Of a stretch of DNA of 32,140 nucleotides, positions 7,806 to 14,688 are shown in pieces. The DNA is from Dehalococcoidia bacterium (GTDB taxonomy: Bacteria; Chloroflexota; Dehalococcoidia; Lucifugimonadales; UBA3495). A program made the position numbers and the translations under genes. Positions within the stretch are counted from its first letter, which is position 1; every line of letters starts with the position of its first letter. The notes under the pieces were generated by a model. That model searched no databases, was not told where the DNA came from, and saw only the letters and a list, made by a program, of their open reading frames with translations. Where the stretch lies: positions 27,164 to 59,303 of the forward strand of contig JAGWBI010000030.1 in the NCBI GenBank assembly GCA_021295965.1, in the 5' to 3' direction.

Positions 7806-8650
7806 TACCCGAGCACCTGTTCCGCCAGCCGCTCCAGCTCACCCAGTCCATCGGCGCCAGCGTCCGGCGGCATCGCCACGGTCACCCGGTTGGCGCCAGC
7901 TTCCTCGTAACCGGCAATGACCTCCCGGTTGGGCTGAACATTGGTGACGATGAGCTGTATCGTGCTGGGGTCGCGGCCGGCGGCCTCGGCCAGCTCGTTC
8001 ATGGTCGCCCGCCCTTCTCGTACCTGTTCCTCCGTCACGCGCACCGGCATCCAGCCGTCGCCCCAGGCCACCACGCGCTTGAACACGTTGGCGGCATAAC
8101 CGCCCAGCAGTACCGGCGGGTGCGGCTTCTGCACCGGCTTGGGTGAGCACTTGACCGGCGGGAAGTCGAAGAAACGTCCGTGGAACTCGGCTTCCTCCTT
8201 GGTCCAGAGCTCCTTCATGGCCAGGATGGCTTCCCGGGTCTGTCCCCAGCGGCGCTCGAAATTGCCGCCCATGATCTCGGTCTCTTCCCGCAGCCAGCCC
8301 GCGCCGATGCCGAACAGGAACCTGCCGTTGGAGAACTTGTCCAGGGTGGCGATCTGCTTGGCCTGCATCAGCGGGTTGTGCTCCGGCACCAGGCTGATGC
8401 TGGTGCCCAGCTTGATGGCGCTGGTCGCCGCCGCCGCCATGGACAGGGCGATCAGCGGGTCGCCAATGTCAGCCATGGAAGGCGGTATCGACCCGTCCGG
8501 CGTCCCTCCATACCGCGACGTGGTATGCACGGGAAGGATCGGGTGTTCCGGCAGCCAGAAAGACTCAAACCCCAGTTCCTCGGCCCGCTTCGCCAACTCT
8601 GCCGGGTCAACCGAATCGCTGGAAGCCCGGGCGCTCACTCCAATATCCAT
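7805..8650 (-). CDS. LLM class F420-dependent oxidoreductase
   Basis: This luciferase-like monooxygenase (TIM-barrel) protein has 281 residues. The pattern FESFWLPEHPILPVHTTSRY followed by an AxADPLIALSMAAA-like stretch, LGTSISLVPEHNPL, FSNGRFLFGIGAGW and a GGNFERRW region resembles the Rv2161c-like F420 family. Such enzymes use reduced F420 to reduce or oxygenate organic substrates. I prefer the ATG at 8650, 7 bases after GAGG, to the ATG at 8656, which is too close to that site, or the upstream GTG. It forms an operon with the 106-residue gene downstream and is divergent from the MFS gene at 8801. Confidence 0.9.
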   Translation of the reverse strand: MDIGVSARASSDSVDPAELAKRAEELGFESFWLPEHPILPVHTTSRYGGTPDGSIPPSMADIGDPLIALSMAAAATSAIKLGTSISLVPEHNPLMQAKQIATLDKFSNGRFLFGIGAGWLREETEIMGGNFERRWGQTREAILAMKELWTKEEAEFHGRFFDFPPVKCSPKPVQKPHPPVLLGGYAANVFKRVVAWGDGWMPVRVTEEQVREGRATMNELAEAAGRDPSTIQLIVTNVQPNREVIAGYEEAGANRVTVAMPPDAGADGLGELERLAEQVLG

Positions 8651-8800
8651 ATCCATACCTCGCTGTCCGTAAGTTGGCCCGATGATACCATTCCAAGCCG
8701 CCAATCCTCCGGCCGGCACTGCAATGCATTACAATCGCCCCGTGATTCGTTTCGTACACGCGACCACGCTAATGGTGAATGTGGACATGGGGAACCGGTC

Positions 8801-10063
8801 TTGGTAGAGCCCCAAACCGCCGAGCGTCGCGCCGTGTCCTACGGGCGCCGGATCCTCGGACCCTGGCGCTCCTCCAACTTCCGGTGGTACTGGACCAGTT
8901 CTTCCACCCAGGCCCTCTCCCAGGGGATGCAGTTCCTGGTGCTGGGCTGGCTGGTGCTGGAAGTCACCGGCTCCAGCACTCAATTTGGCCTGGTGCTTTT
9001 CCTGTACGGAGTGCCCAACGTCGGGTTGCTCATGGTCGGCGGGGTGATTGCCGACCGCATCGACCGGAAACGGTTGTTGATGGTAATCCAGATAGCGGTG
9101 GGAGCGGCCATCTCGGCCCTGGCTGTACTATCGCTGACCGATGTGATCGCGGTCTGGCACATCTACCTGGCCGCCGTGTTGCTGGGTTCGTTGCAGGCGC
9201 TGAACCAGCCGGCGCGGGTGGCAATGGTGGCCGACCTGGTGGACCAGCGCACGCTGCTGGACGCGGTGGCCCATTTCAACGCGGCGGTGCACATCGGCAG
9301 GATCGTCGGCCCGCCGCTGGTGGGAGCGGTCATCGACCATGTCAGCATCAGCGCGGCACTGCTGGTCAACGCATCGTGTTACGTGGTCAGCGTGCTGTGC
9401 GTGTCCCGGATCCGGCCCGGCGCCCCATCCGTGCGGCCCGCTTCCGATCCGATATTGCGCAACTTCACGGACGGAGTCGTCCAGATCTGGCGCTCGCCGG
9501 TGCTGCTCACCGTGCTGGTGCTGGCGTGTTCGTGGGGCGGTTTCGGCATGAGCCATCTGGCGATCATTCCGGCCTTCGCCAAAGAGCACCTGGGCAGCGG
9601 GGCCTACGGCGCTGGACTGCTGCTGCTCGCAAACGCCGTCGGCTCGCTTATCGGCAACCTCAGCATCACGTTCATGCACCGGGCCTGGTTGTACCGCTGG
9701 CTGCTGGCCTGCCTGGTCTCGTTCGCCGCCTTCCTGACGCTGTTCGCATGGTCGCACTGGTTCTGGGCATCATGGGCGCTGTTCCTGGTGGTAGGAGCCC
9801 TGAGCCTGGGCACCGTCTGGCCCCTGGCCACCACCATCCTGCAGCTGACCGCGCCGGCCGAGATACGGGGCCGTGTCATGGGCGTGCTGCACTTCACGCC
9901 CGGCTTCCACTACCTGGGAGCGCTGCCCCTGGCCGCCGCCTCCGGTTGGGTCGGCTGGCCCAGCGCGATAGGCATATCCGCCGGCCTGTGCCTGCTGGTC
10001 ACGATATGGTTCGGGGTGGCGCGAGCGGCGGGCCGTAGGCTGGCGGTCACCCCGGCCGTTTAG
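8801..10063 (+). CDS. MFS transporter, EntS-like exporter family
   Basis: This 420-residue, 12-helix major facilitator protein begins with a short cytoplasmic tail (RRILGPWRSSNFRWYWTSS) typical of the MFS_3 (enterobactin exporter-like) branch. The loop IADRIDRKRLLMVIQ after helix 2 and LNQPARVAMVADLVDQRTLLDAVA after helix 4 are strong family marks. It probably exports a small molecule. The start is not certain: TTG 8801 has GGGGAA 6 bases upstream; GTG 8834 is the next possibility. The start region lies about 150 bp from the divergent LLM gene. A half-copy of the ATTGCGAG repeat follows the stop. Confidence 0.87.
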   Translation: MVEPQTAERRAVSYGRRILGPWRSSNFRWYWTSSSTQALSQGMQFLVLGWLVLEVTGSSTQFGLVLFLYGVPNVGLLMVGGVIADRIDRKRLLMVIQIAVGAAISALAVLSLTDVIAVWHIYLAAVLLGSLQALNQPARVAMVADLVDQRTLLDAVAHFNAAVHIGRIVGPPLVGAVIDHVSISAALLVNASCYVVSVLCVSRIRPGAPSVRPASDPILRNFTDGVVQIWRSPVLLTVLVLACSWGGFGMSHLAIIPAFAKEHLGSGAYGAGLLLLANAVGSLIGNLSITFMHRAWLYRWLLACLVSFAAFLTLFAWSHWFWASWALFLVVGALSLGTVWPLATTILQLTAPAEIRGRVMGVLHFTPGFHYLGALPLAAASGWVGWPSAIGISAGLCLLVTIWFGVARAAGRRLAVTPAV

Positions 10064-10065
10064 CC

Positions 10066-10101
10066 GATGTCATTGCGAGCGCAGCGCGGCAATCTCGTAG
10101 C
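10066..10101. repeat. Half copy of the ATTGCGAG repeat
   Basis: GTCATTGCGAGCGCAGCG followed by CGGCAATCTCGT matches the left arm of the elements at 7331 and 22677. No right arm follows, so this is a solo or truncated copy. It starts right after the MFS stop codon. Confidence 0.6.
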
Positions 10102-10115
10102 CACCAAAGGCGTTT

Positions 10116-10124
10116 TGGTATAGT
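10116..10124 (+). promoter_or_regulatory. Extended -10 promoter of the ATPase/TOPRIM-like pair
   Basis: TGGTATAGT fits the extended -10 pattern TGnTATAAT with one mismatch. It lies 46 bases before the ATG at 10170. No good -35 box is present, which an extended -10 can tolerate. Confidence 0.4.
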
Positions 10125-10169
10125 GAATCCAGCGCCGCAACAATGGGAAACGGCAGCGGGAGCATCACC

Positions 10170-11468
10170 ATGCTTACATCCCTTCGCCTGGTCAACTTCA
10201 AGAACTTCGCCGACGAGACGCTGAAGCTCGGCCCCTTCACCGTAATCGTCGGCGCCAACGCCAGCGGCAAGAGCAACATCCGCGACGCTTTCCGCTTCCT
10301 GCACGGCATCGGGCGGGGGTACACGCTGGCGGACATTTTGGGGGGCAAATATGGACCAGGAGGGCAGCGTGAATGGGATCAGATTAGAGGGGCTCCGAAG
10401 GAGGTCGGGCGCTTGGACCCAGAGTTCAATCTTCCTCCTTCGACCTTTTCCCTCAGTGCTGGAATTGATCGTGTTGACGGCGAAAGATCGGTCTATTCGA
10501 TATCCATATGGTTCGATCCATTCGGCCCTCAGGGGTTTCGCATAACTGAAGAATCTCTGATCTCCGATGCGAGAACGATTTTTGCTAGTGCGAGTTCTGA
10601 AGATCCCTTTTGGATGCGGCTAAGGTTTGGCGAGGACATTACTCAACAACCGCCGGGGCGCATCAGCAGTCTCCAACCTGCTTTGTCTCAATTTTTTCAG
10701 ATCTACAAATCGATGTATCGTGATTTTGTGACCGATCCAGGGATAATGCAGGCACTCCAGAATATGAGCTTTCTAGAACTTGCTCCGGAACGAATGCGAG
10801 AACCATCCATCCCCGGCGCAACAACATTGGGCGACTACGGCCAGAACTTGCCCTCCGTCCTGGAATCAATCTGCGCCGACGCCGACCGCAAGCAGACCCT
10901 TCTTTCATGGTTTGAAGAGTTGACGCCGATGGACGTGGCCGGCTTTGGGTTTCCCCGGGACCCCAGCGGTCGGGTCCATCTGCAAATCGTGGAGCGCAAC
11001 GGGCGCAAAGTGTCGGCTTACAGCGCGTCCGACGGCACTCTGCGCTTTCTGGGCATCCTGGCTGTGCTACTAAATGAGGACGCCGGCGGCACCTACTTCT
11101 TTGAGGAGATTGACAATGGTATCCACCCCAATCGGTTGTGGCTACTGCTGGAACTGATTGAACGGCAGACGGCCAAGGGGAATATCCAGGTCATCACCAC
11201 CACCCATAACCCTGCTCTGCTGGCCTGGATGAACGACGAGACTTTTGAGAACACTTCGGTGGTCTATCGCGACGAATATTGGTCCGACAGCGTGATCCGC
11301 CCTATCGCTGGACTGTACAACTTGCGGGAGTTACGAAAATCTCATGGTATGGAGGGACTCCTAACTGAAGGCTGGCTAGAAACGGCGATGAAGTTTTCAG
11401 AGGGAGATTACGATACCGATCATCTGGACGATGACGACGAAGACGACTGGGGGATGGAGGAAGAATGA
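10170..11468 (+). CDS. AAA/ABC-type ATPase of the AAA_15/AAA_21 (OLD/RecF-like) class
   Basis: This 432-residue protein has an ABC-ATPase head: LTSLRLVNFKNF start, Walker A GANASGKS at 28-35, signature-like SDGTLRFLG near 287, Walker B YFFEEIDNGIHP with E312/E313, and switch His H346 in TTTHN. The tail ends in an acidic run (DDDDEDDWGMEEE). Such ATPases act with nucleases in OLD, Gabija, PARIS and AAA-TOPRIM systems. The ATG at 10170 has GGGAG 8 bases upstream and is preferred to the ATG at 10143. The stop overlaps the next start (ATGA), so the two products are probably made together. The middle of the gene is much lower in GC than its ends. Confidence 0.88.
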   Translation: MLTSLRLVNFKNFADETLKLGPFTVIVGANASGKSNIRDAFRFLHGIGRGYTLADILGGKYGPGGQREWDQIRGAPKEVGRLDPEFNLPPSTFSLSAGIDRVDGERSVYSISIWFDPFGPQGFRITEESLISDARTIFASASSEDPFWMRLRFGEDITQQPPGRISSLQPALSQFFQIYKSMYRDFVTDPGIMQALQNMSFLELAPERMREPSIPGATTLGDYGQNLPSVLESICADADRKQTLLSWFEELTPMDVAGFGFPRDPSGRVHLQIVERNGRKVSAYSASDGTLRFLGILAVLLNEDAGGTYFFEEIDNGIHPNRLWLLLELIERQTAKGNIQVITTTHNPALLAWMNDETFENTSVVYRDEYWSDSVIRPIAGLYNLRELRKSHGMEGLLTEGWLETAMKFSEGDYDTDHLDDDDEDDWGMEEE

Positions 11469-12049
11469 ATGTCCTCATCATCCCCGAAGACTTCCGCAAA
11501 GACCAGTACATACTGAAGCCGCTATTTGACAGTCTGTTCCGACGCTTGGGCACGCCTTATGTACACGTGGCTATTTGCCGGAAACCGTTGCTCGGCGGCG
11601 TCGGTGATGCCCTGAAACTGGACCGTATCGCCGAAATCGTCCGCGATAATCGGGGGATGACCGACATATTCATACTGTGCGTTGACCGAGACGGCGTGGC
11701 CGGGCGGCGTCAAAGCCTCGACAACCTCGAGGCTGCAATTCAATCCCAATTCGGCCACAGCGCGCTTTTCCTCGCCGAAAATGCCTGGGAAGAGTTGGAA
11801 ACGTGGGTACTGGCCGGCGTGGACTTGCCCAACAACTGGCGGTGGGCGGACGTGCGCGCCGAAGTACACGTCAAGGAACAATACTTTGAACCGCTGGCTG
11901 CGCAGCGCGGCGTAGCCAACTCACAAGGCGGTGGTCGCAAGGTGTTGGCCGAGGAAGCATCACGCCGTGTCCGCGCTATCCGGCGGAAATGCCCTGAGGA
12001 TTTTGACGCCCTGGCGCAACGACTCGAAACCAGCGTGCAAACGCCATAG
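11465..12049 (+). CDS. TOPRIM-like partner of the ATPase (DUF4276/DUF4435-type)
   Basis: This 194-residue protein is unlikely to be a domain I can name with certainty, but its layout fits TOPRIM: E8-D9 after the first strand (NVLIIPED), then ILCVDRDG with D74-x-D76 after a strand, as in the E...DxD metal site of OLD and AriB-like nucleases. A third acidic patch follows at AENAWEELETWVLAG (about 109-123). The C-terminal third is basic and helical. It overlaps the ATPase gene by four bases, the tight coupling seen in two-gene defence operons. It may be a nuclease that the ATPase restrains or activates. A longer DUF4435 protein would be expected in canonical PARIS. Confidence 0.72.
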   Translation: MNVLIIPEDFRKDQYILKPLFDSLFRRLGTPYVHVAICRKPLLGGVGDALKLDRIAEIVRDNRGMTDIFILCVDRDGVAGRRQSLDNLEAAIQSQFGHSALFLAENAWEELETWVLAGVDLPNNWRWADVRAEVHVKEQYFEPLAAQRGVANSQGGGRKVLAEEASRRVRAIRRKCPEDFDALAQRLETSVQTP

Positions 12050-12075
12050 CCAATCCTACAACGGTCACCGTTTGA

Positions 12076-12084
12076 TGTTACAAT
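12076..12084 (+). promoter_or_regulatory. Extended -10 promoter before the AprB-like gene
   Basis: TGTTACAAT matches TGnTATAAT with one mismatch and lies 57 bases before the GTG start at 12141. It suggests that the AprB-like gene and the HEPN-like genes after it are read separately from the ATPase pair. Confidence 0.4.
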
Positions 12085-12140
12085 TCCCCGCAGACTTTTT
12101 TGCCGCTTTGCTTTATTGCCCATCCAGAGGAGAACCGAGA

Positions 12141-12581
12141 GTGCCTACCTATGTTGACCCCTCCGCCTGCAACGCCTGCGCCGGCGTGCATGGCGGCCCC
12201 CAGTGCGTCTATATCTGTCCCAACGACCTGATGGTCCTGGACGGCATCGTCAACAAGGGCAGCAACCAGGAGCCGGATATGTGCTCCGAGTGCTACGCCT
12301 GCGTCAAGTTATGCCCCGAAAACGCCATCCACGTGCGCGGCTATGCCGACTTCGTGCCGCTGGGCGCGGAAGTGCAGCCCCACTACGAGGGACAGGACAT
12401 CGTGTGGGACGTCACCTTCCGCGACGGACGCACCGAGCACTTCCGCTTCGCCTCCCGCTCCACACCCTGGGGCAGCATCGACCCCTACGCCAACGTCGCG
12501 CCGGCCGACGGCGACGCCCTGCGCGGCCAGAACCTCTTCGGCGAACCCCACTACCTGATGCTGCCCGACGACAACAGCTGA
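12141..12581 (+). CDS. aprB: Adenylylsulfate reductase beta-like iron-sulfur protein
   Basis: This 146-residue protein aligns by eye with AprB over its whole length: MPTYVDPSACNAC start, CVYICPNDLMVLD, EPDMC-ECYACVKLCP, AIHVRGYADFVPLG, and a C-terminal STPWGS segment. Eight cysteines (C10, C13, C22, C26, C48, C51, C54, C58) can hold two [4Fe-4S] clusters. AprB passes electrons to AprA, the flavin subunit that interconverts APS and sulfite. Two oddities: no aprA is present in the window, and the residue between C48 and E50 is Ser, whereas the AprB sequences I know have Trp there, a residue implicated in electron transfer. The GTG start has GAGGAGAAC upstream. It may have another partner. Confidence 0.75.
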   Translation: MPTYVDPSACNACAGVHGGPQCVYICPNDLMVLDGIVNKGSNQEPDMCSECYACVKLCPENAIHVRGYADFVPLGAEVQPHYEGQDIVWDVTFRDGRTEHFRFASRSTPWGSIDPYANVAPADGDALRGQNLFGEPHYLMLPDDNS

Positions 12582-12585
12582 TGAG

Positions 12586-13383
12586 ATGACCACCACCGAC
12601 ACTGTCGCCTATCACCGTAAAGAAACTCGTCGACTATTGCGCGAGGTCGACGACGCGCTGGGTCGTGGCGATTTGGAGTCAGCTCCAACCAAGCTGTGGA
12701 GTGCCGCAGCGGAGAGCATCAGGGGCGCTGCCGCTGGCAGGGGATGGGAGTACGGTTCTGACAGCCTGCTGTCTGAAACCGTTGACAGGTTGGTGGACGA
12801 GGAAAACTTGCCAAGTGACCTGATTGGTCAATTCTTGATGTTGTACGCTTTTCGGGCCGCGCCTGTCAGCCATGCTCACAGCCCCGGGAAAATCCGTTAC
12901 GGTAGGGGTCAATTGGCGCAGTTCGTCTACGCTTTGGAATATCCCAAACCGCCAACATTGTCAGAAATCGCTCCGCCACCGCCGTCCACCGCCGCCGACG
13001 CCGCCGAATACTATCGCGAAGAAAGTTGGCGGCGCCTTCGCCGCGTAAACGATGATTTGGACGCGGGCTTGGGAGAGCACGCTCGAGATCAGTTGTGGGC
13101 CGCTGCTGCACACTCCATCAAATCAGCCGCCGCCCGGCGTGGTTGGCCGCACGAATCTGTTCTTGATTTGGGTGAAACGGCAGACCGACTTGCCGCCGAG
13201 GAAGGTATGCCGTCCCGGCTGGGGCAATTGTATTTGTTGGGGAGCGCGTACAGCCGCGAAGGTTGGCAAGTACCCATGAACACGGAAAGGATTTGCTATA
13301 CCAAGGCGGATATTGCTCAATTGATGGCTGAGTTCGAAGCTTGGGATGTCGCGCAATTCAGTGCTTCCCATGGCGCCCGATGA
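12586..13383 (+). CDS. Protein with two tandem HEPN/PaREP1-like domains
   Basis: Two similar halves are visible in this 265-residue protein: residues about 8-115 and 138-255. Each starts with an AxYxRxExRRxLRxVDDxL-like helix, continues with a KLW-AAAxSI(R/K)xAAAxRGW helix, and then L-ETVDRLxxE and a small-residue and aromatic stretch. That matches the PaREP1 family of helical proteins related to HEPN domains, usually found in archaea and thermophiles. It starts four bases after the AprB-like stop, so the two are probably co-transcribed. The HEPN RNase motif (R-x4-6-H) is not evident, so a nuclease role is unproven. Confidence 0.65.
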   Translation: MTTTDTVAYHRKETRRLLREVDDALGRGDLESAPTKLWSAAAESIRGAAAGRGWEYGSDSLLSETVDRLVDEENLPSDLIGQFLMLYAFRAAPVSHAHSPGKIRYGRGQLAQFVYALEYPKPPTLSEIAPPPPSTAADAAEYYREESWRRLRRVNDDLDAGLGEHARDQLWAAAAHSIKSAAARRGWPHESVLDLGETADRLAAEEGMPSRLGQLYLLGSAYSREGWQVPMNTERICYTKADIAQLMAEFEAWDVAQFSASHGAR

Positions 13384-13747
13384 CCGCGTTGATTACTATC
13401 GCGCCCAGAGTAGGCATTTTCTAGTCCTGGTGGATGACGAACTGCATCGCAACGAGCTGGAGGAAGCCGCCAATAAACTATGGGGTGCGGCAGCCCATGC
13501 CATCAAAGCTGTTGCCGAAGCTCGAAGCTGGCAACACAACGGACACGCTCTGTTGGAAACGGCGGTTATGCGCCTGTTAGCCGAAGGCGCACCGCCGCGA
13601 CTGAGCGGCCTATACGATTTGGCGTCAAGGTTTCACCGCGGGTTTTACGGGGACCAGCCGTTTACCGCAAACCAGATCTACAACGGCAAAGAACCGGTTG
13701 CCGATTTCATCCAGACCCTGGAAAACCTGCCTGACCCGCAGACCTAA
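13370..13747 (+). CDS. HEPN/PaREP1-like single-domain protein
   Basis: This 125-residue protein repeats the pattern of the preceding gene: VDYYRAQSRHFLVLVDDELHRNEL, then ANKLWGAAAHAIKAVAEARSW and LLETAVMRLLAEG. It overlaps the upstream gene by 14 bases from ATG 13370; ATG 13346 would extend it by eight residues. Together the two genes hold three copies of the domain, indicating serial duplication. It ends convergent with prmC with a four-base overlap (13744-13747). Confidence 0.65.
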   Translation: MAPDDRVDYYRAQSRHFLVLVDDELHRNELEEAANKLWGAAAHAIKAVAEARSWQHNGHALLETAVMRLLAEGAPPRLSGLYDLASRFHRGFYGDQPFTANQIYNGKEPVADFIQTLENLPDPQT

Positions 13748-14622
13748 TCGTCGTAACGGTCGCCGCCCAGGCTTATCGACAGCACCCGGTCCCGGCCGGC
13801 CAGGTCCGGCTCGACGGTGATTTCCGCCTCCGGGAATGACGCCGACGCCAGCGATTGCGCCTCGCCCATCTGCTCCGGGTCCATCTCCAGCAGGATGACG
13901 CCGTGGGGCTTCAGGCGGTCGCCGGCCGAGGCTTGCGTTATCAGGCGGCGGATGTGGTCCAGGCCGTCGGGCCCGCCGTCCAGGGCCGCGGTCGGCTCCC
14001 ACTGCACTTCGGGCTGCAGGGTGGGGATGCGCTCCGTAGGCAGGTAGGGCAGGTTGGCGACGATCACGTCCACCGGCTCGGGCAGCGGTTCCAGCAGGTC
14101 ACCCTTGAGCAGGGTCACCCGGTCGGCCACGTTGTGCACACGCACGTTATAGGCGGCCACGTCCAGCGTCGCGTCGTAGGCATCGCTGGCGTAGATGCGG
14201 GCGGCGGGCAGATGGATGGCCAGGTTGACGGCGATGGCGCCGGTTCCGGTGCCCACGTCCGCTATGACCAGCTCGCGGCTTTCCATGCCCATCAGCGCCA
14301 TGAAGAGGGCGTGCTCCACCATGGTTTCCGTTTCGGGACGTGGAATGAGCACGTCCTGGTTGACCAGCAGGTTGACGCCGTAGAACTCACGGTAGTTCAG
14401 GATGTAGGCCAACGGCTCCCGGGTCAGTCGCCGCGCCACGATGGCCGCCAACTGTTCCTCCTGTTGGGGCGAAACTTGGGATTCTTGCTCGGCGAAAATG
14501 GCCTGCCGCAGCATCCGCATCACGTCCATGACCATCACCTCCGCCTCCAGTCGCGCGTCGGGTATGCCGGCGGCCTCCAGAGTGCGATGAGTTTCTTGAA
14601 TGACGGTGCGAAGATTGGGCAT
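13744..14622 (-). CDS. prmC: Peptide chain release factor N5-glutamine methyltransferase
   Basis: PrmC methylates the glutamine of the GGQ motif of release factors RF1 and RF2. This 292-residue protein has an N-terminal helical domain, the RReP-LAYILNYREFYGV stretch (about 67-83), IPRPETE (93-99), the SAM-binding VADVGTGTGAI-like loop (120-130) and VANLPYLP at 188-195. The canonical catalytic motif is NPPY, but here it reads NLPY (190-193), with the Asn and the final Pro-Tyr kept. It lies downstream of prfA on the same strand, separated by a palindromic repeat, matching its role. The start ATG at 14622 has no clear ribosome-binding site. Confidence 0.92.
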   Translation of the reverse strand: MPNLRTVIQETHRTLEAAGIPDARLEAEVMVMDVMRMLRQAIFAEQESQVSPQQEEQLAAIVARRLTREPLAYILNYREFYGVNLLVNQDVLIPRPETETMVEHALFMALMGMESRELVIADVGTGTGAIAVNLAIHLPAARIYASDAYDATLDVAAYNVRVHNVADRVTLLKGDLLEPLPEPVDVIVANLPYLPTERIPTLQPEVQWEPTAALDGGPDGLDHIRRLITQASAGDRLKPHGVILLEMDPEQMGEAQSLASASFPEAEITVEPDLAGRDRVLSISLGGDRYDD

Positions 14623-14635
14623 GGCGATTCCAATG

Positions 14636-14667
14636 TGTAGGGGCGAATAATCATTCGCCCCCGTACA
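14636..14667. repeat. Palindromic repeat of the TGTAGGGGCG family, between prfA and prmC
   Basis: TGTAGGGGCGAAT and the inverted ATTCGCCCCCGTACA are separated by AATC, the same loop as in the copy at 1487-1516. The right arm has a two-base insertion. It occupies the gap between prfA and prmC and could form a hairpin in their transcript. Confidence 0.8.
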
Positions 14668-14688
14668 CGCACGTAGTGATGGGAAAAA

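Noticed and set aside
8779-10038. Long plus-strand frame opposite in phase to the MFS gene, and similar long frames at 4618-5529, 14785-15837 and 28072-29613
   Set aside because: They overlap clear genes (MFS, hydrolase/transporter, prfA, ThDP enzyme), have Arg-, Ala- and Pro-rich or low-complexity composition and no family features. High GC makes such frames common.
10170-12049. Firm assignment to PARIS (AriA/AriB)
   Set aside because: The order and ATPase fit, but the second protein is short and the DUF4435 signature is not clear by eye. The family label needs a profile search, so I kept a neutral name.
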